Assembly (NCBI GenBank): GCA_031270325.1
Contig: JAISXW010000031.1
Span: forward strand, 1-34,974
Length of the DNA stretch: 34,974 bases
From: Streptococcaceae bacterium
GTDB lineage: Bacteria; Bacillota; Bacilli; Lactobacillales; Streptococcaceae
Direction of reading: 5' to 3'
Shown: one piece after another, positions 8,121 through 16,418 of the stretch
Layout of the letters: every line of letters starts with the position of its first letter
How positions within the stretch are numbered: the stretch's first letter is position 1
Position numbers and translations under genes: made by a program
The notes under the pieces: model-generated
Told to the model about the DNA's origin: nothing
Seen by the model: only the letters and a program-made list of their open reading frames with translations
Database searches by the model: none

Positions 8121-8717
8121 TCAATCTTTGCTGGGGTTCTTTAGTTTTTCGATTTGCTTGTTGGGGATAACCCAGAGCAAAAATGAACAGCCATTGACAA
8201 TGAGACCGCCAGTCGGAAAGCAAAAAGCGAAAATCATAGCCAGCACATTGAGCCCTAAGGTCAGGTAGGATTTTTTATAATCTCCCAAAATTTCGCTAAC
8301 CTCTGGCTTGTGACCATTGACTTTGACCAAATTTTTCACCATCAATAACCACATCATGTTGATCAATAAAAACAAGGTGGCATAAAGGATTTCCGGATCC
8401 CGCGCCCAGATACTATCCCCCAGCCAACTCGTTGCAAAAGGTAACAAGGTAATCAAAAAAATAAAAGCGTTATTCAGCCAAAGCGTTTGACCATTGACGA
8501 TATCAATCAGCTGAAAGATATGATGATGGTTGTGCCAGTAAATGACCAAAAAGATAAAGCTCATGACATAAGCTAAAAAAATCTCTTTCATGACAAGTAA
8601 ATCTGCAAACGTATGACCATGAATTTTTGGAAAGTCCAAGACCAAAATGGTCATCACAATTGCGATAACTGCATCTGTAAAAGCTTCCGTCCGTGATTTA
8701 TTCATTTCTTCCTTCAT
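8121..8717 (-). CDS. TMEM175/DUF1211-family membrane protein (predicted K+ channel)
   Basis: 198 residues, with several hydrophobic helices from about residue 10. The N-terminal signature of the family is present: R-x-EAFTDAVIAIVMTILVLDF (family pattern RxxxFSDxVxAIxxTLLxL). Bacterial members form potassium-permeable channels; selectivity here is inferred from the family. The start is uncertain between ATGs at 8717 and 8705: a purine-rich AAGGAAG lies between them, too close to the second and behind the first. The gene is monocistronic between repeat regions, and the upstream 90 bases hold part of dispersed element copy 2. Confidence 0.82.
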   Translation of the reverse strand: MKEEMNKSRTEAFTDAVIAIVMTILVLDFPKIHGHTFADLLVMKEIFLAYVMSFIFLVIYWHNHHHIFQLIDIVNGQTLWLNNAFIFLITLLPFATSWLGDSIWARDPEILYATLFLLINMMWLLMVKNLVKVNGHKPEVSEILGDYKKSYLTLGLNVLAMIFAFCFPTGGLIVNGCSFLLWVIPNKQIEKLKNPSKD

Positions 8718-8804
8718 TTCTAGTCAGCATCGGCTGACTTGCTCAGTAATGACTTGCCCTTACGCCACCTCTCATCACCGCTTTCCCTGTCTCAACACGA
8801 CAAG

Positions 8805-8905
8805 CGCATGAAGCAATCACGAGATAGCAGTGGCTTTCAAAGGGGCAAACTTTTCTGACAACCTAGGTTCTCAAGATAGTTTCAGGCATTTATCGTGCTG
8901 TCTCA
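8805..8905. repeat. Dispersed repeat element, copy 2
   Basis: Shares a near-identical core with copy 4 (CACGAGATAGC, then CTTTCAAAGGGGCAAAC, then CTGA-AAC) and ends in GTCTCAAA-GTGCGACA, matching GTCTCAAAACGGCGACA of copy 4. Its right end overlaps the last codons and stop of the LysR gene. Confidence 0.65.
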
Positions 8906-9805
8906 AAGTGCGACATTCGCTTTTAATTCTTTCAAAAAACGCTGACCCAGATCAGACAGTAGGCCTTTTTTATGCGTGATATAGCCAATCTCAATCGTCT
9001 CGTCAACAGTCAAAGGCACACTGACAATCTCATCGCCATTCAAGTCACTGTTTAAAATCCCTGTTGAAATGGTGTAGCCATCCAGTCCAATCAAGAGATT
9101 AAACAAGGTCGCACGATCTGATACAACGATCGATTTATCATGTCTGACCGTAGATAAAATCTCCTCTGAAAAATAAAATGAATTGCGCTCCCCCTGTTCA
9201 TAGCTTAAATAAGGAAAGACTGCCATTTCCTCAAAACTGACCGACTTTTGATGAGCCAGAGGATGTTGTTTGGAGATAAAGACATGGGGTGTCGTCTTGA
9301 ATAATGAGGTAAATTCAAGTTGATTGTCCACAAAAAGTTTGGTCAGGACTTCACGGTTAAACTCATTAAGGTATAAGACTCCGATTTCTGAGCGAAACTC
9401 TCGCACATCATCAATCACTTCGTGTGTTCGGGTTTCTCGCAAGATTAATTCATAATTTCTCATATCATGCTCGTGTAAAATACTGGCAAAGCTTTCGACA
9501 ACAAAAGCATAATGCTGCGATGATACTGCAAATAATTCCCGTTTTTCTCTATTATATTTGTACCGTGCTTCCAAAAGTTCTGTCTGCTCGACAATCTGTC
9601 TGGCATAGGACAAAAACTCTGCTCCATCAGAGGTCAAGGTAATCCCCCGACTTGAGCGGATGAAAATTTTGATGCCCATCTCTTCTTCTAATTCACGAAT
9701 CGCGTGAGATAAAGAAGGCTGCGACACAAATAAATGCTTGGCGGCCTCATTCATTGACCCCGTTTCAACGATTTTAATCATATAGTTTAATTGCTGAATT
9801 CTCAT
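8903..9805 (-). CDS. LysR-family transcriptional regulator
   Basis: 300 residues from the ATG at 9805, which has AGAAAGG upstream; an in-frame start at 9832 adds residues without a ribosome site. The N-terminal winged helix-turn-helix (about residues 1-60) includes GSMNEAAKHLFVSQPSLSHAIRELEEEMG, the LysR DNA-binding signature. Residues from about 90 form the effector-binding domain. It is transcribed away from the ptn PTS operon, with 491 bases between start codons, so it may control that operon or only itself; the ligand is unknown. The last residues (NVAL) and stop come from a dispersed repeat, suggesting the original end was replaced. Confidence 0.9.
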   Translation of the reverse strand: MRIQQLNYMIKIVETGSMNEAAKHLFVSQPSLSHAIRELEEEMGIKIFIRSSRGITLTSDGAEFLSYARQIVEQTELLEARYKYNREKRELFAVSSQHYAFVVESFASILHEHDMRNYELILRETRTHEVIDDVREFRSEIGVLYLNEFNREVLTKLFVDNQLEFTSLFKTTPHVFISKQHPLAHQKSVSFEEMAVFPYLSYEQGERNSFYFSEEILSTVRHDKSIVVSDRATLFNLLIGLDGYTISTGILNSDLNGDEIVSVPLTVDETIEIGYITHKKGLLSDLGQRFLKELKANVAL

Positions 9806-9880
9806 AAATGCCTTTCTAACTGTCTTGCTCAACTCAACGATCTCAACTACTTGATCGCCTAAGGGAGAAAAATGATGATA

Positions 9881-9895
9881 GTTATATTCTATAAC
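9881..9895. promoter_or_regulatory. Perfect dyad, candidate LysR operator
   Basis: GTTATA-TTC-TATAAC is a perfect 6+3+6 dyad that includes the T-N11-A pattern bound by LysR proteins (TTATATTCTATAA). It sits about 76 bases upstream of the LysR ATG, where an autoregulatory site is expected. Confidence 0.5.
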
Positions 9896-9991
9896 AATTT
9901 CTCCAATATTCCCATCGCATTTTAAAAAATAAACCCCACCGTTTGCTCTGTCGGCTTAACTGTTGACCAACCGACTTGGTGACAGTCTAAG

Positions 9992-10016
9992 ATTCTTGCT
10001 AATAATCAAGAATTTT
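9992..10016. terminator. Hairpin in the LysR-ptn intergenic region
   Basis: ATTCTTG (9992-9998) pairs with CAAGAAT (10007-10013), followed by TTT. It could be a weak terminator or attenuator. The rest of 9806-10166 contains another dyad (GTCGG ... CCGAC near 9949-9974) and no gene that I can support. Confidence 0.35.
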
Positions 10017-10166
10017 CAATGTCAGGTGTCGCTTCCTTTTTCAGCTTCATCAAGCTGTCCTATCAAACAAATAACGAAACAGAAAAACCGCCGTAACGCA
10101 GATAACAACAGGAATCCTACACCTTTTGATTCTGGGCGTCCAACGCAAGCCATGCCAGTTAAAATA

Positions 10167-10213
10167 TAAAACGTTTTCTGAAATCGGTGCTATTTTTTAT
10201 GAAATCGTTTTAT
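10167..10213 (+). promoter_or_regulatory. Two cre-like (CcpA) sites upstream of ptnAB
   Basis: TAAAACGTTTTCTG (10167-10180) and TGAAATCGTTTTAT (10200-10213) resemble the catabolite-responsive consensus (TGWAARCGYTWNCW), each with one or two mismatches and a central CG. They lie just upstream of the -35 of ptnAB, a position compatible with activation or repression by CcpA. Confidence 0.5.
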
Positions 10214-10219
10214 TTTTCC

Positions 10220-10248
10220 TTGCATTATTCAAAATATAAGTGTAAAAT
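10220..10248 (+). promoter_or_regulatory. ptnABCD promoter
   Basis: TTGCAT (-35, 10220-10225), 17-bp spacer, TAAAAT (-10, 10243-10248). It gives a leader of about 40 nt ending in the strong site AAGGAGG (10282-10288) before the TTG start of ptnAB. Confidence 0.7.
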
Positions 10249-10296
10249 GGCGGAGTAATCATTTTTACACCCACTATTTTTAAGGAGGAACTCAAT

Positions 10297-11286
10297 TTGA
10301 GTATCGGAATCGTAATTGCGAGCCACGGTGAATTCGCTGAAGGAATCCATCAATCAGGCTCAATGATTTTCGGTGAGCAAGAAAAAGTCCAAACGGTCGC
10401 TTTCTTACCCAACGAAGGTCCTGATGACTTGCGCGCCAAGCTCGACGCAGCCATCGCAACGTTTGATGCTGATGATGACGTTTTAGTTCTTGCTGATTTA
10501 TGGAGCGGTTCGCCGTTTAATCAAGCAAGTGCTATTTTAGGTGAAAACCCTGATCGCAACATTGCTATCATCACTGGTTTGAATTTGCCAATGCTAATTC
10601 AAGCCTACACCGAACGTATGATGGATGCAACTGCTGGTGTCGAACAAGTTGTTGCCAACATTTTGAAAGAAGCTAAAGATGGCATCAAAGTCTTGCCAGA
10701 AGCGCTTCAGCCAGCAGAAACTGCACCCCAACCAGCTGCGGCAGCTGCCGCAGCTACGGCTATTCCTGAAGGAACAGTCCTCGGGGATGGTAAGCTCAAA
10801 ATCAATCTTGCCCGTCTTGACTCACGTCTACTTCACGGTCAAGTCGCAACAGCTTGGACACCAGACTCAAAAGCGGATCGCATCATCGTCGTTTCTGATG
10901 CAGTAGCTGCTGACGATATGCGTAAAAAGCTAATCGAACAAGCTGCCCCTGGTAATGTTAAGGCAAATGTTGTGCCAATTGACAAAATGATTGAAGTGGC
11001 TAAGGATCCTCGATTCGGAAACACGCATGCCCTTCTCTTATTTGAAACACCTGATGATGTCCTTCGTGCCGTCCAAGGTGGTGTGCCAATTCAAACTCTT
11101 AACGTTGGTTCAATGAGCCACTCAACTGGTAAAACAATGATCAACAAAGTCTTGTCGGTAGACAAGAAAGACATTGAGACTTTTGAGCAATTAAAAGCAC
11201 TCGGTCTCGAATTTGATGTTCGTAAAGTACCAAACGACTCAAAAGCTGACTTATTTGACTTAATCAAAAAAGCTGACGTGAAATAA
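10297..11286 (+). CDS. ptnAB: Mannose/glucose PTS enzyme IIAB
   Basis: Cytoplasmic phosphotransfer subunit of the mannose-family (man) PTS, taking phosphate from HPr and passing it to sugar entering through IIC/IID. 329 residues. The IIA domain (about 1-130) has the phosphorylated His10 (IVIASH10GEF) and the conserved DLWSGSPFN. An Ala/Pro-rich linker (about 139-157) joins the IIB domain, whose active His is H180 (RLDSRLLH180GQV). Translation starts at a TTG with a very strong AAGGAGG. It is first in the operon with ptnC and ptnD. In streptococci the orthologue is called ManL. Two cre-like sites upstream suggest CcpA control. Confidence 0.95.
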   Translation: MSIGIVIASHGEFAEGIHQSGSMIFGEQEKVQTVAFLPNEGPDDLRAKLDAAIATFDADDDVLVLADLWSGSPFNQASAILGENPDRNIAIITGLNLPMLIQAYTERMMDATAGVEQVVANILKEAKDGIKVLPEALQPAETAPQPAAAAAAATAIPEGTVLGDGKLKINLARLDSRLLHGQVATAWTPDSKADRIIVVSDAVAADDMRKKLIEQAAPGNVKANVVPIDKMIEVAKDPRFGNTHALLLFETPDDVLRAVQGGVPIQTLNVGSMSHSTGKTMINKVLSVDKKDIETFEQLKALGLEFDVRKVPNDSKADLFDLIKKADVK

Positions 11287-11338
11287 TTTCACACGACTGT
11301 GTATCCTAACTATTAAAATTTGAAAGGGACTAATAAAA

Positions 11339-12136
11339 ATGTCTATTATTTCTATTATCTTGGTCCTCGTCGTAGCCTTCCTCGCAGGTTTGGATGGTAT
11401 CCTCGATGAGTTTCAATTTCATCAACCCCTTGTTGCGTGTACTTTGATCGGTCTCGTAACAGGTAACTTAGAAGCTGGTATCATTCTTGGGGGATCACTC
11501 CAAATGATCGCACTTGGTTGGGCAAATATCGGTGCTGCTGTGGCACCCGATGCTGCCCTTGCCTCTGTCGCTTCTGCTATCGTCCTTGTCCTCGGCGGTA
11601 AGGGAAAAGCTGGTGTTTCTGATGCCATTGCTATTGCCCTACCACTTGCCGTAGCTGGTCTTTTCTTAACAATGCTTGTCCGGACTATCTCTGTTGGTAT
11701 CGTTCACGGTGCGGATGCTGAAGCCGCTAAAGGTAATATGGCTGGCGTTCAACTCTTCCACTTTATCGCACTTGGGCTTCAAGGTCTGCGGATTGCAATC
11801 CCTGCTGGTCTGATTCTTGCAATTGGTACAGATCGTGTGACATCTATCCTAAACGCTATGCCTGCTTGGTTATCACAAGGTATGGCAATTGGTGGTGGTA
11901 TGGTCGTAGCCGTTGGTTATGCGCTTGTCATTAATATGATGGCAACGCGTGAAGTTTGGCCTTTCTTCTTCATCGGTTTTGCGCTTGCTGCTGTCTCATC
12001 ATTAACATTGATCGCCCTCGGTATGATCGGTCTTGCACTTGCTTTCATCTACCTCAACCTCTCTAAACAAGGTGGCTCTGGTAATGGTAATGCAGGTTCT
12101 AGTGATCCTATCGGCGACATCTTGAACGACTACTAA
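11339..12136 (+). CDS. ptnC: Mannose/glucose PTS enzyme IIC
   Basis: Membrane subunit of the man-PTS sugar channel, 265 residues, almost wholly hydrophobic. It begins SIISIILVLVVAFLAGLDGILDEFQFHQPLVACTLIGLVTG, typical of ManY/ManM-type IIC, with the substrate-region GGSLQMIALGWANIGAAVAPDAA. The ATG at 11339 has GAAAGGGA upstream, 52 bases after ptnAB. In lactococci the IIC/IID pair is also the receptor of class IIa and lactococcin A-type bacteriocins; that is family knowledge and was not tested here. Confidence 0.95.
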   Translation: MSIISIILVLVVAFLAGLDGILDEFQFHQPLVACTLIGLVTGNLEAGIILGGSLQMIALGWANIGAAVAPDAALASVASAIVLVLGGKGKAGVSDAIAIALPLAVAGLFLTMLVRTISVGIVHGADAEAAKGNMAGVQLFHFIALGLQGLRIAIPAGLILAIGTDRVTSILNAMPAWLSQGMAIGGGMVVAVGYALVINMMATREVWPFFFIGFALAAVSSLTLIALGMIGLALAFIYLNLSKQGGSGNGNAGSSDPIGDILNDY

Positions 12137-12152
12137 GAAAGGAAACGTGACA

Positions 12153-13064
12153 ATGTCTGAAAAAATTACATTAACAAAATCTGACCGTTTGGCAGTTGCA
12201 TGGCGTTCTACTTTCCTTCAAGGTTCATGGAACTACGAACGGATGCAAAACTTGGGCTGGGCATTTGCCATGATCCCAGCAATCAAAAAACTTTACAAAT
12301 CTAAAGAAGAACGTACTGAAGCCTTGAAACGCCACCTTGAGTTCTTCAATACGCACCCTTATGTGGCTTCTCCAATCCTCGGCGTAACACTCGCTCTGGA
12401 AGAAGACAAAGCCAATGGTGCGCCCGTTGAAGACGTGGCAATCCAAGGGGTTAAAGTCGGTATGATGGGACCTCTTGCTGGTATCGGTGACCCAGTGTTC
12501 TGGTTTACAGCACGTCCTATCCTCGGTGCTCTCGGTGCTTCACTTGCCTTATCTGGTAATATCTTAGGACCAATCATCTTCTTCCTAGCGTGGAACTTGC
12601 TCCGTTGGGCCTTCATGTATTACACACAAGAATTTGGCTACAAAGCTGGTGCTGCGATCACTAAAGACCTCTCAGGCGGTCTCCTCAAAGACATCACTAA
12701 AGGCGCTTCAATCCTCGGGATGTTCGTCTTAGGCTCACTCGTGGCCCGTTGGGTATCCATCACCTGGACGCCTATCGTTTCAAAGGTAACACTGGACAAA
12801 GGTGCTTACATTGACTGGGGTAACCTCGGCACAGGTTCAAAAGCTATCCAATCAGCTCTTCAACAACACGTTGCGGGCCTCTCATTAACACCTGAAAAAG
12901 TCACTACTTTACAAAACAACTTGGATTCCCTAGTGCCTGGTCTCTCCGCACTTGGTCTGACATTCCTTTGTATGTGGCTCCTCAAGAAAAAAATATCACC
13001 AATCGTGATTATCATCGCTACCTTCATCGTAGGTATCGTCTTCCATCTTCTTAATTTGATGTAA
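12153..13064 (+). CDS. ptnD: Mannose/glucose PTS enzyme IID
   Basis: 303-residue partner of IIC. The N-terminal half is cytoplasmic and includes WNYERMQNLGWAFAMIPAIKKLY, EFFNTHPYVASPILGV and the conserved GPLAGIGDPVFWFTARPILGALGASLA; the C-terminus has membrane segments. The ATG at 12153 is chosen over a GTG at 12147 because AGAAAGGA lies about ten bases before it. It is separated from ptnC by 16 bases and followed by a strong terminator, closing the operon. Confidence 0.95.
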   Translation: MSEKITLTKSDRLAVAWRSTFLQGSWNYERMQNLGWAFAMIPAIKKLYKSKEERTEALKRHLEFFNTHPYVASPILGVTLALEEDKANGAPVEDVAIQGVKVGMMGPLAGIGDPVFWFTARPILGALGASLALSGNILGPIIFFLAWNLLRWAFMYYTQEFGYKAGAAITKDLSGGLLKDITKGASILGMFVLGSLVARWVSITWTPIVSKVTLDKGAYIDWGNLGTGSKAIQSALQQHVAGLSLTPEKVTTLQNNLDSLVPGLSALGLTFLCMWLLKKKISPIVIIIATFIVGIVFHLLNLM

Positions 13065-13077
13065 GCAGCACCAAAAG

Positions 13078-13109
13078 ACGTGGTTGCCATTAGGCACCAT
13101 GTTTTTTTT
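13078..13109 (+). terminator. ptnABCD terminator
   Basis: Stem ACGTGGTTGCC / GGCACCATGT with a 4-nt loop, followed by eight Ts. The 194 bases from here to manO otherwise hold one CGCTAG ... CTAGCG dyad (13139-13158) resembling Array A units. Confidence 0.85.
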
Positions 13110-13288
13110 GTCTGCTGAGACACTAGAACTGTCTTTAAACGCTAGCCAACCACTAGCGTGATCACATGGGTGCCATTGTAATGTTTGTCCCCTAAACGCA
13201 GAAGCTCCAGTTTATCAAACATTGCCGGCAAATTTGATGCTTTGCCCTAGTGCTGATACAGCTCTCGCCCCTATATTTTCCGATACTA

Positions 13289-13303
13289 TGGTATAATAAA
13301 CAC
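13289..13303 (+). promoter_or_regulatory. Leaderless extended -10 promoter of manO
   Basis: TG-G-TATAAT followed by six bases (AAACAC) and the ATG at 13304. There is no Shine-Dalgarno and no recognisable -35. Confidence 0.8.
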
Positions 13304-13672
13304 ATGGCTAATTCACTTAATACACAGGTTACACTGACTTCTCATGCGATTTCTTTTCTTTCATCTATTGCCGGAAATTACGGGCAAGTGCTGGTCGGCG
13401 ATCAGGCTTTCGAGTTTTTCAATGACAAGAACGTGGAAGATTTTATTCAGATTCCATGGACTGAAGTCCGCTATGTCGAAGGACAGGTGCTCTTTGGCAA
13501 GATTGGTCGCCAGTTTGTCTTTCATACAAGCGCTGGTAGATTCCGCTTTGCCTCAAAAGATGCCGGACAAATTCTCAAAGTCGTCCGCCAACAACTCGGC
13601 AACGATAAGGTCGTCAAGGCCGCAAGTTTTTGGTCGACCATCCGCAAACCTTTTCGCAAAAAGAAAAAATAA
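13304..13672 (+). CDS. manO: DUF956 protein (ManO), man-PTS-associated
   Basis: 122 residues, a small basic cytoplasmic protein rich in beta structure, ending FRKKKK. It belongs to DUF956, found next to mannose-family PTS operons in Lactobacillales and called ManO; a regulatory role in PTS expression has been proposed but the mechanism is not visible here. The start at 13304 follows the leaderless promoter; an upstream in-frame ATG at 13250 lies before the promoter and was rejected. The order ptnABCD-manO-serS is the streptococcal one. Confidence 0.85.
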   Translation: MANSLNTQVTLTSHAISFLSSIAGNYGQVLVGDQAFEFFNDKNVEDFIQIPWTEVRYVEGQVLFGKIGRQFVFHTSAGRFRFASKDAGQILKVVRQQLGNDKVVKAASFWSTIRKPFRKKKK

Positions 13673-13693
13673 GGCAACCCATTCAAACAACCA

Positions 13694-13727
13694 CCCCACT
13701 AGCACACTCAGCTGCTAGTGGGGTTTT
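13694..13727 (+). terminator. manO terminator
   Basis: An 11-bp stem (CCCCACTAGCA at 13694-13704 with TGCTAGTGGGG at 13713-13723), an 8-nt loop and TTTT. Confidence 0.9.
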
Positions 13728-13740
13728 CTCTAGTCGGCTG

Positions 13741-13878
13741 TCGCTTGGGCAAGTGCTGGGCAGTACTTTGGTAAATGCAGGCCTACACTTTGCTAAATGC
13801 AGGCCTACACTTTGGTAAATGCAGGCCTACACTTTGGTAAGTCACGGTCAACACTTGGACAAGTCACGAGCATGACTT
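13741..13878. repeat. Array C: about six 22-bp tandem units
   Basis: Three nearly identical 22-bp units (each containing GGTAAATGCAGGCCTAC) are flanked by diverged units in the same 22-bp phase, marked by ACTT(T)GG. The diverged units keep short dyads such as AAGTCA-N6-TGACTT and AAGT-N10-ACTT. It lies between the manO terminator and a dispersed element. No coding signal was seen. Confidence 0.85.
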
Positions 13879-13904
13879 CGGTCGGGTGAGGTTGGGGTGG
13901 ACGA

Positions 13905-14056
13905 GCGTTTCGTTCTGGGCTTGGTCTCAAAACTGCGTAGCGACACGCTCTCCAATCTGTGATTTCCGAGCTAACTGGCGTTCCTGAGTCTCGCAGCTTA
14001 GTCGGAAAAGCGAAGCTTTGGAGGCGGGTCCCCACGCTCTTTTGAGACAACCCTCG
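13905..14056. repeat. Dispersed repeat element, copy 3, with terminal inverted repeats
   Basis: GTCTCAAAA (13924-13932) and TTTTGAGAC (14040-14048) form perfect inverted ends about 125 bp apart. Internal blocks match copy 1 (CACGCTCTCC; GCTAACTG) and copy 4 (GTTC, TCTCAAAAC, GCGACACGCT). It is small, has no reading frame, and resembles a non-autonomous MITE-like element. The rest of 14057-14202 contains nothing I recognise. Confidence 0.6.
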
Positions 14057-14202
14057 CAATGCAACGGTTAAGCCACACTATTTTCAGCCAAAGCACGCAA
14101 GAAAACGGTTCAGCACACAGCAAGAATTGGGCCAAAACTCCCCTGCCTTTTGGCAACTTCCAAATAGCCTGTCGACTTTTGTCACGCCCCATGCCATTCC
14201 AG

Positions 14203-14231
14203 TTGCTTATTGTCGGCCGACTTGTTATAAT
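14203..14231 (+). promoter_or_regulatory. serS promoter
   Basis: TTGCTT (14203-14208), 17-bp spacer, TATAAT (14226-14231). It is about 195 bases from the serS ATG, leaving room for a T-box leader. Confidence 0.7.
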
Positions 14232-14237
14232 GTAACT

Positions 14238-14412
14238 AACGGATAAGTAAGTTGACTTAATGTTTAGAAAGGTTGCGGGTGTTGCAAGCAACTCTTTGAG
14301 TCATCTGAAATTCTACCGTGATTAACAATGCAAACAAGTAAATGAGATACCGTCAAGGTAAAGTAGGTGGAACCGTGCATGAGGCGCCCTACTCTACTTT
14401 GATGGTATTTTT
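14238..14412 (+). promoter_or_regulatory. T-box leader of serS (tRNA-Ser sensing)
   Basis: The hallmark T-box sequence AGGTGGAACCGTGC (14365-14378) is present, with flanking AGTAGG/CCCTACT arms of the antiterminator. An AGTA near 14251 and a GAAATTCTA segment at 14307-14315 fit the specifier loop, where TCT (14312-14314) would be a serine codon; this assignment is tentative. ATACCGTCAAGG and GATGGTAT can pair in a longer stem ending in a T run (14407-14412), the likely terminator. Uncharged tRNA-Ser would stabilise the antiterminator and turn serS on. Confidence 0.88.
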
Positions 14413-14425
14413 AGGAGGAACGATT

Positions 14426-15694
14426 ATGTTAGACATTAAACAAATTCGCACCAACTTTGACGAGGTCTCAACCAAACTCAAGACACGGGGTGTCGCAGCT
14501 GAGAAACTCTATGAACTTCGTGATTTCGATATCAAAAGACGTGAGCTGATTATTGAGACAGAAGCCCTGAAAAAGCAACGCAATCAAGCGTCAGAAGCTA
14601 TTGGCCTTGCCAAACGGCAAAAAGAAGACGCCAGTCACGCTATTGCTCAAATGCAAGAAGTGTCCAGTCAGATCAAGGCATTGGATGCTGAACTGGCTGT
14701 GTTTGACGACAAGGTCACAGGCATTCTCGAGACCTTGCCCAATCTCCCAGCAGCTGATGTGCCGATCGGTGCTGATGAAGCAGACAATGTCGAAGTCAAA
14801 CGTGTTGGGACGGTGCCGACCTTTGACTTTGAACCGCAAGCCCACTGGGACTTAGGCGAAAAACTAGGGATTTTAGACTGGGAACGCGGTGCTAAGGTGA
14901 CGGGGTCACGCTTCTTGTTTTACAAGGGACTCGGTGCTCGTCTGGAGCGCGCCCTCTATAACTTCATGCTCGATGAACACGCCAAAGAAGGCTATACGGA
15001 AATGATCACACCCTACATGGTCAACCACGACTCCATGTATGGCACGGGGCAATACCCTAAATTCAAAGAAGATACCTTTGAACTGGCTGATAGCGACTTT
15101 GTCCTCATTCCGACTGCTGAAGTCCCCTTGACCAACTACTATCGGGATGAGATTATTGACGGTGCTGACTTGCCGATTTATTTCACTGCCATGAGTCCGT
15201 CATTCCGATCGGAAGCGGGTTCTGCCGGCCGTGACACTCGTGGGCTGATTCGCCTGCACCAGTTCCACAAGGTTGAAATGGTCAAATTTGCCAAACCAGA
15301 GGAATCTTATCAAGAACTTGAAAAGATGGTCGAAAACGCTGGCAACATCCTCGAAAAACTTGGCCTTGCCTATCGCATTGTCGCTTTATCAACCGGAGAC
15401 ATGGGCTTTTCGGCAGCCAAAACCTATGACTTGGAAGTCTGGATACCAGCCCAAGACACCTACCGTGAAATCTCTAGTTGCTCCAATACCGAAGATTTCC
15501 AAGCCCGCCGCGCCCAAATCCGTTATCGTGACGAAGCGGGTAAAACGCAGCTCCTCCACACCTTAAACGGATCAGGTTTAGCTGTCGGCAGAACTGTTGC
15601 CGCCATCCTAGAAAACTATCAAAACGCTGATGGCTCTGTCACGATTCCAGAAGTCCTCCGCCCCTATCTTGGCGGTGTGACTGTGATTCAATAA
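14426..15694 (+). CDS. serS: Seryl-tRNA synthetase
   Basis: Class II aminoacyl-tRNA synthetase charging tRNA-Ser, 422 residues, normal length. The N-terminal antiparallel coiled coil (about 25-100) binds the tRNA long arm. The catalytic core shows motif 2 ([26 protein letters not shown]), [16 protein letters not shown], and motif 3 ([17 protein letters not shown]). The ATG at 14426 has TAGGAGGAA upstream; an in-frame start at 14342 lies inside the T-box leader and was rejected. A terminator follows at 15748-15780. Confidence 0.97.
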   Translation: MLDIKQIRTNFDEVSTKLKTRGVAAEKLYELRDFDIKRRELIIETEALKKQRNQASEAIGLAKRQKEDASHAIAQMQEVSSQIKALDAELAVFDDKVTGILETLPNLPAADVPIGADEADNVEVKRVGTVPTFDFEPQAHWDLGEKLGILDWERGAKVTGSRFLFYKGLGARLERALYNFMLDEHAKEGYTEMITPYMVNHDSMYGTGQYPKFKEDTFELADSDFVLIPTAEVPLTNYYRDEIIDGADLPIYFTAMSPSFRSEAGSAGRDTRGLIRLHQFHKVEMVKFAKPEESYQELEKMVENAGNILEKLGLAYRIVALSTGDMGFSAAKTYDLEVWIPAQDTYREISSCSNTEDFQARRAQIRYRDEAGKTQLLHTLNGSGLAVGRTVAAILENYQNADGSVTIPEVLRPYLGGVTVIQ

Positions 15695-15747
15695 ATCAGA
15701 GACTAGCCTGCGACTTGTCTCATTTCCCGTGTTTTGAAAACCAAAAT

Positions 15748-15780
15748 GCAGTCGATGCCCGTTGACATCGACTGCCTTTT
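15748..15780 (+). terminator. serS terminator
   Basis: A 10-bp stem (GCAGTCGATG at 15748-15757, CATCGACTGC at 15766-15775) and TTTT. Confidence 0.88.
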
Positions 15781-15836
15781 GATTGAGCTTCCCTGATCAT
15801 GCGGCCATAAGCAATTACGCCACCTAGCATTGGTCT

Positions 15837-16328
15837 TCAAAGCTTCTTCTCCATCCAATAATCTGTCAAAAGAAAGCTGCCTAAAGGTGTATCAACAGCT
15901 TGAATGATCTCAAATCCTAGCTGTTGATAGATTGCCACCGCTTTCGTATTATCACGATTGACATGCAGCTGAAGTTTGTCTTTATCGTGGGCAAGGGCAA
16001 TATTTGTCAACCACTTAAAGACTTGTCGTGAAATCCCTCGGCCACGCCACGCCTTTAAGAGATAGACCTTGCTAATGAATAATTGCTGGTCTTGAGGTTC
16101 ATAAGCCAGATAACCACAGACCTGACCATCAGATTCAATCAGATAATAGGCAACACCTGCCGCAATCTCTTCCTGTATTTTGTCGATTGATTGATAGTTC
16201 TCAAGCATATAAGCCACCTGTGCCTGCCCAATAATCGGAATAAATACTTCCGGCCAGATGACCTGAATCATCTTAAATAATTGCTCAACCTCTACTTCTG
16301 TTTTAATCGCTTGATAGTTTATTGTCAT
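15837..16328 (-). CDS. GNAT-family N-acetyltransferase
   Basis: 163 residues. The acetyl-CoA-binding motif A is visible (LFISKVYLLKAWRGRGISRQVFKWL, with the R/Q-G-x-G loop), followed by the motif B region (LHVNRDNTKAVAIYQQLGFEI). This is the single-domain GNAT fold; the substrate (amine, protein or small molecule) cannot be inferred. The start at 16328 has GGAGG five bases upstream. It is convergent with serS and stands alone, with a bidirectional hairpin at 16370-16396 separating it from the next gene upstream. Confidence 0.88.
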   Translation of the reverse strand: MTINYQAIKTEVEVEQLFKMIQVIWPEVFIPIIGQAQVAYMLENYQSIDKIQEEIAAGVAYYLIESDGQVCGYLAYEPQDQQLFISKVYLLKAWRGRGISRQVFKWLTNIALAHDKDKLQLHVNRDNTKAVAIYQQLGFEIIQAVDTPLGSFLLTDYWMEKKL

Positions 16329-16369
16329 CTCCGCCTCCTATCCCTAAGCTTCATCTTCAGTGTAAAATA

Positions 16370-16396
16370 AGAAGCCATCTCATTCGGATGGCTTCT
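16370..16396 (-). terminator. Terminator of the BI-1-like gene
   Basis: A 10-bp stem AGAAGCCATC / GATGGCTTCT with a 7-nt loop and T-rich sequence on the minus strand (TTCTTATTTT), 23 bases past the stop of the BI-1-like gene. Confidence 0.8.
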
Positions 16397-16418
16397 TTCA
16401 GTTCATAGCGCCTAACGC

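Noticed and set aside
12225-12446. Antisense frames within ptnC, ptnD, malF and the giant gene
   Set aside because: Shadows of strongly supported genes without their own signals.
14342-14425. Longer serS start
   Set aside because: These codons are the T-box leader; a strong ribosome site precedes the ATG at 14426.
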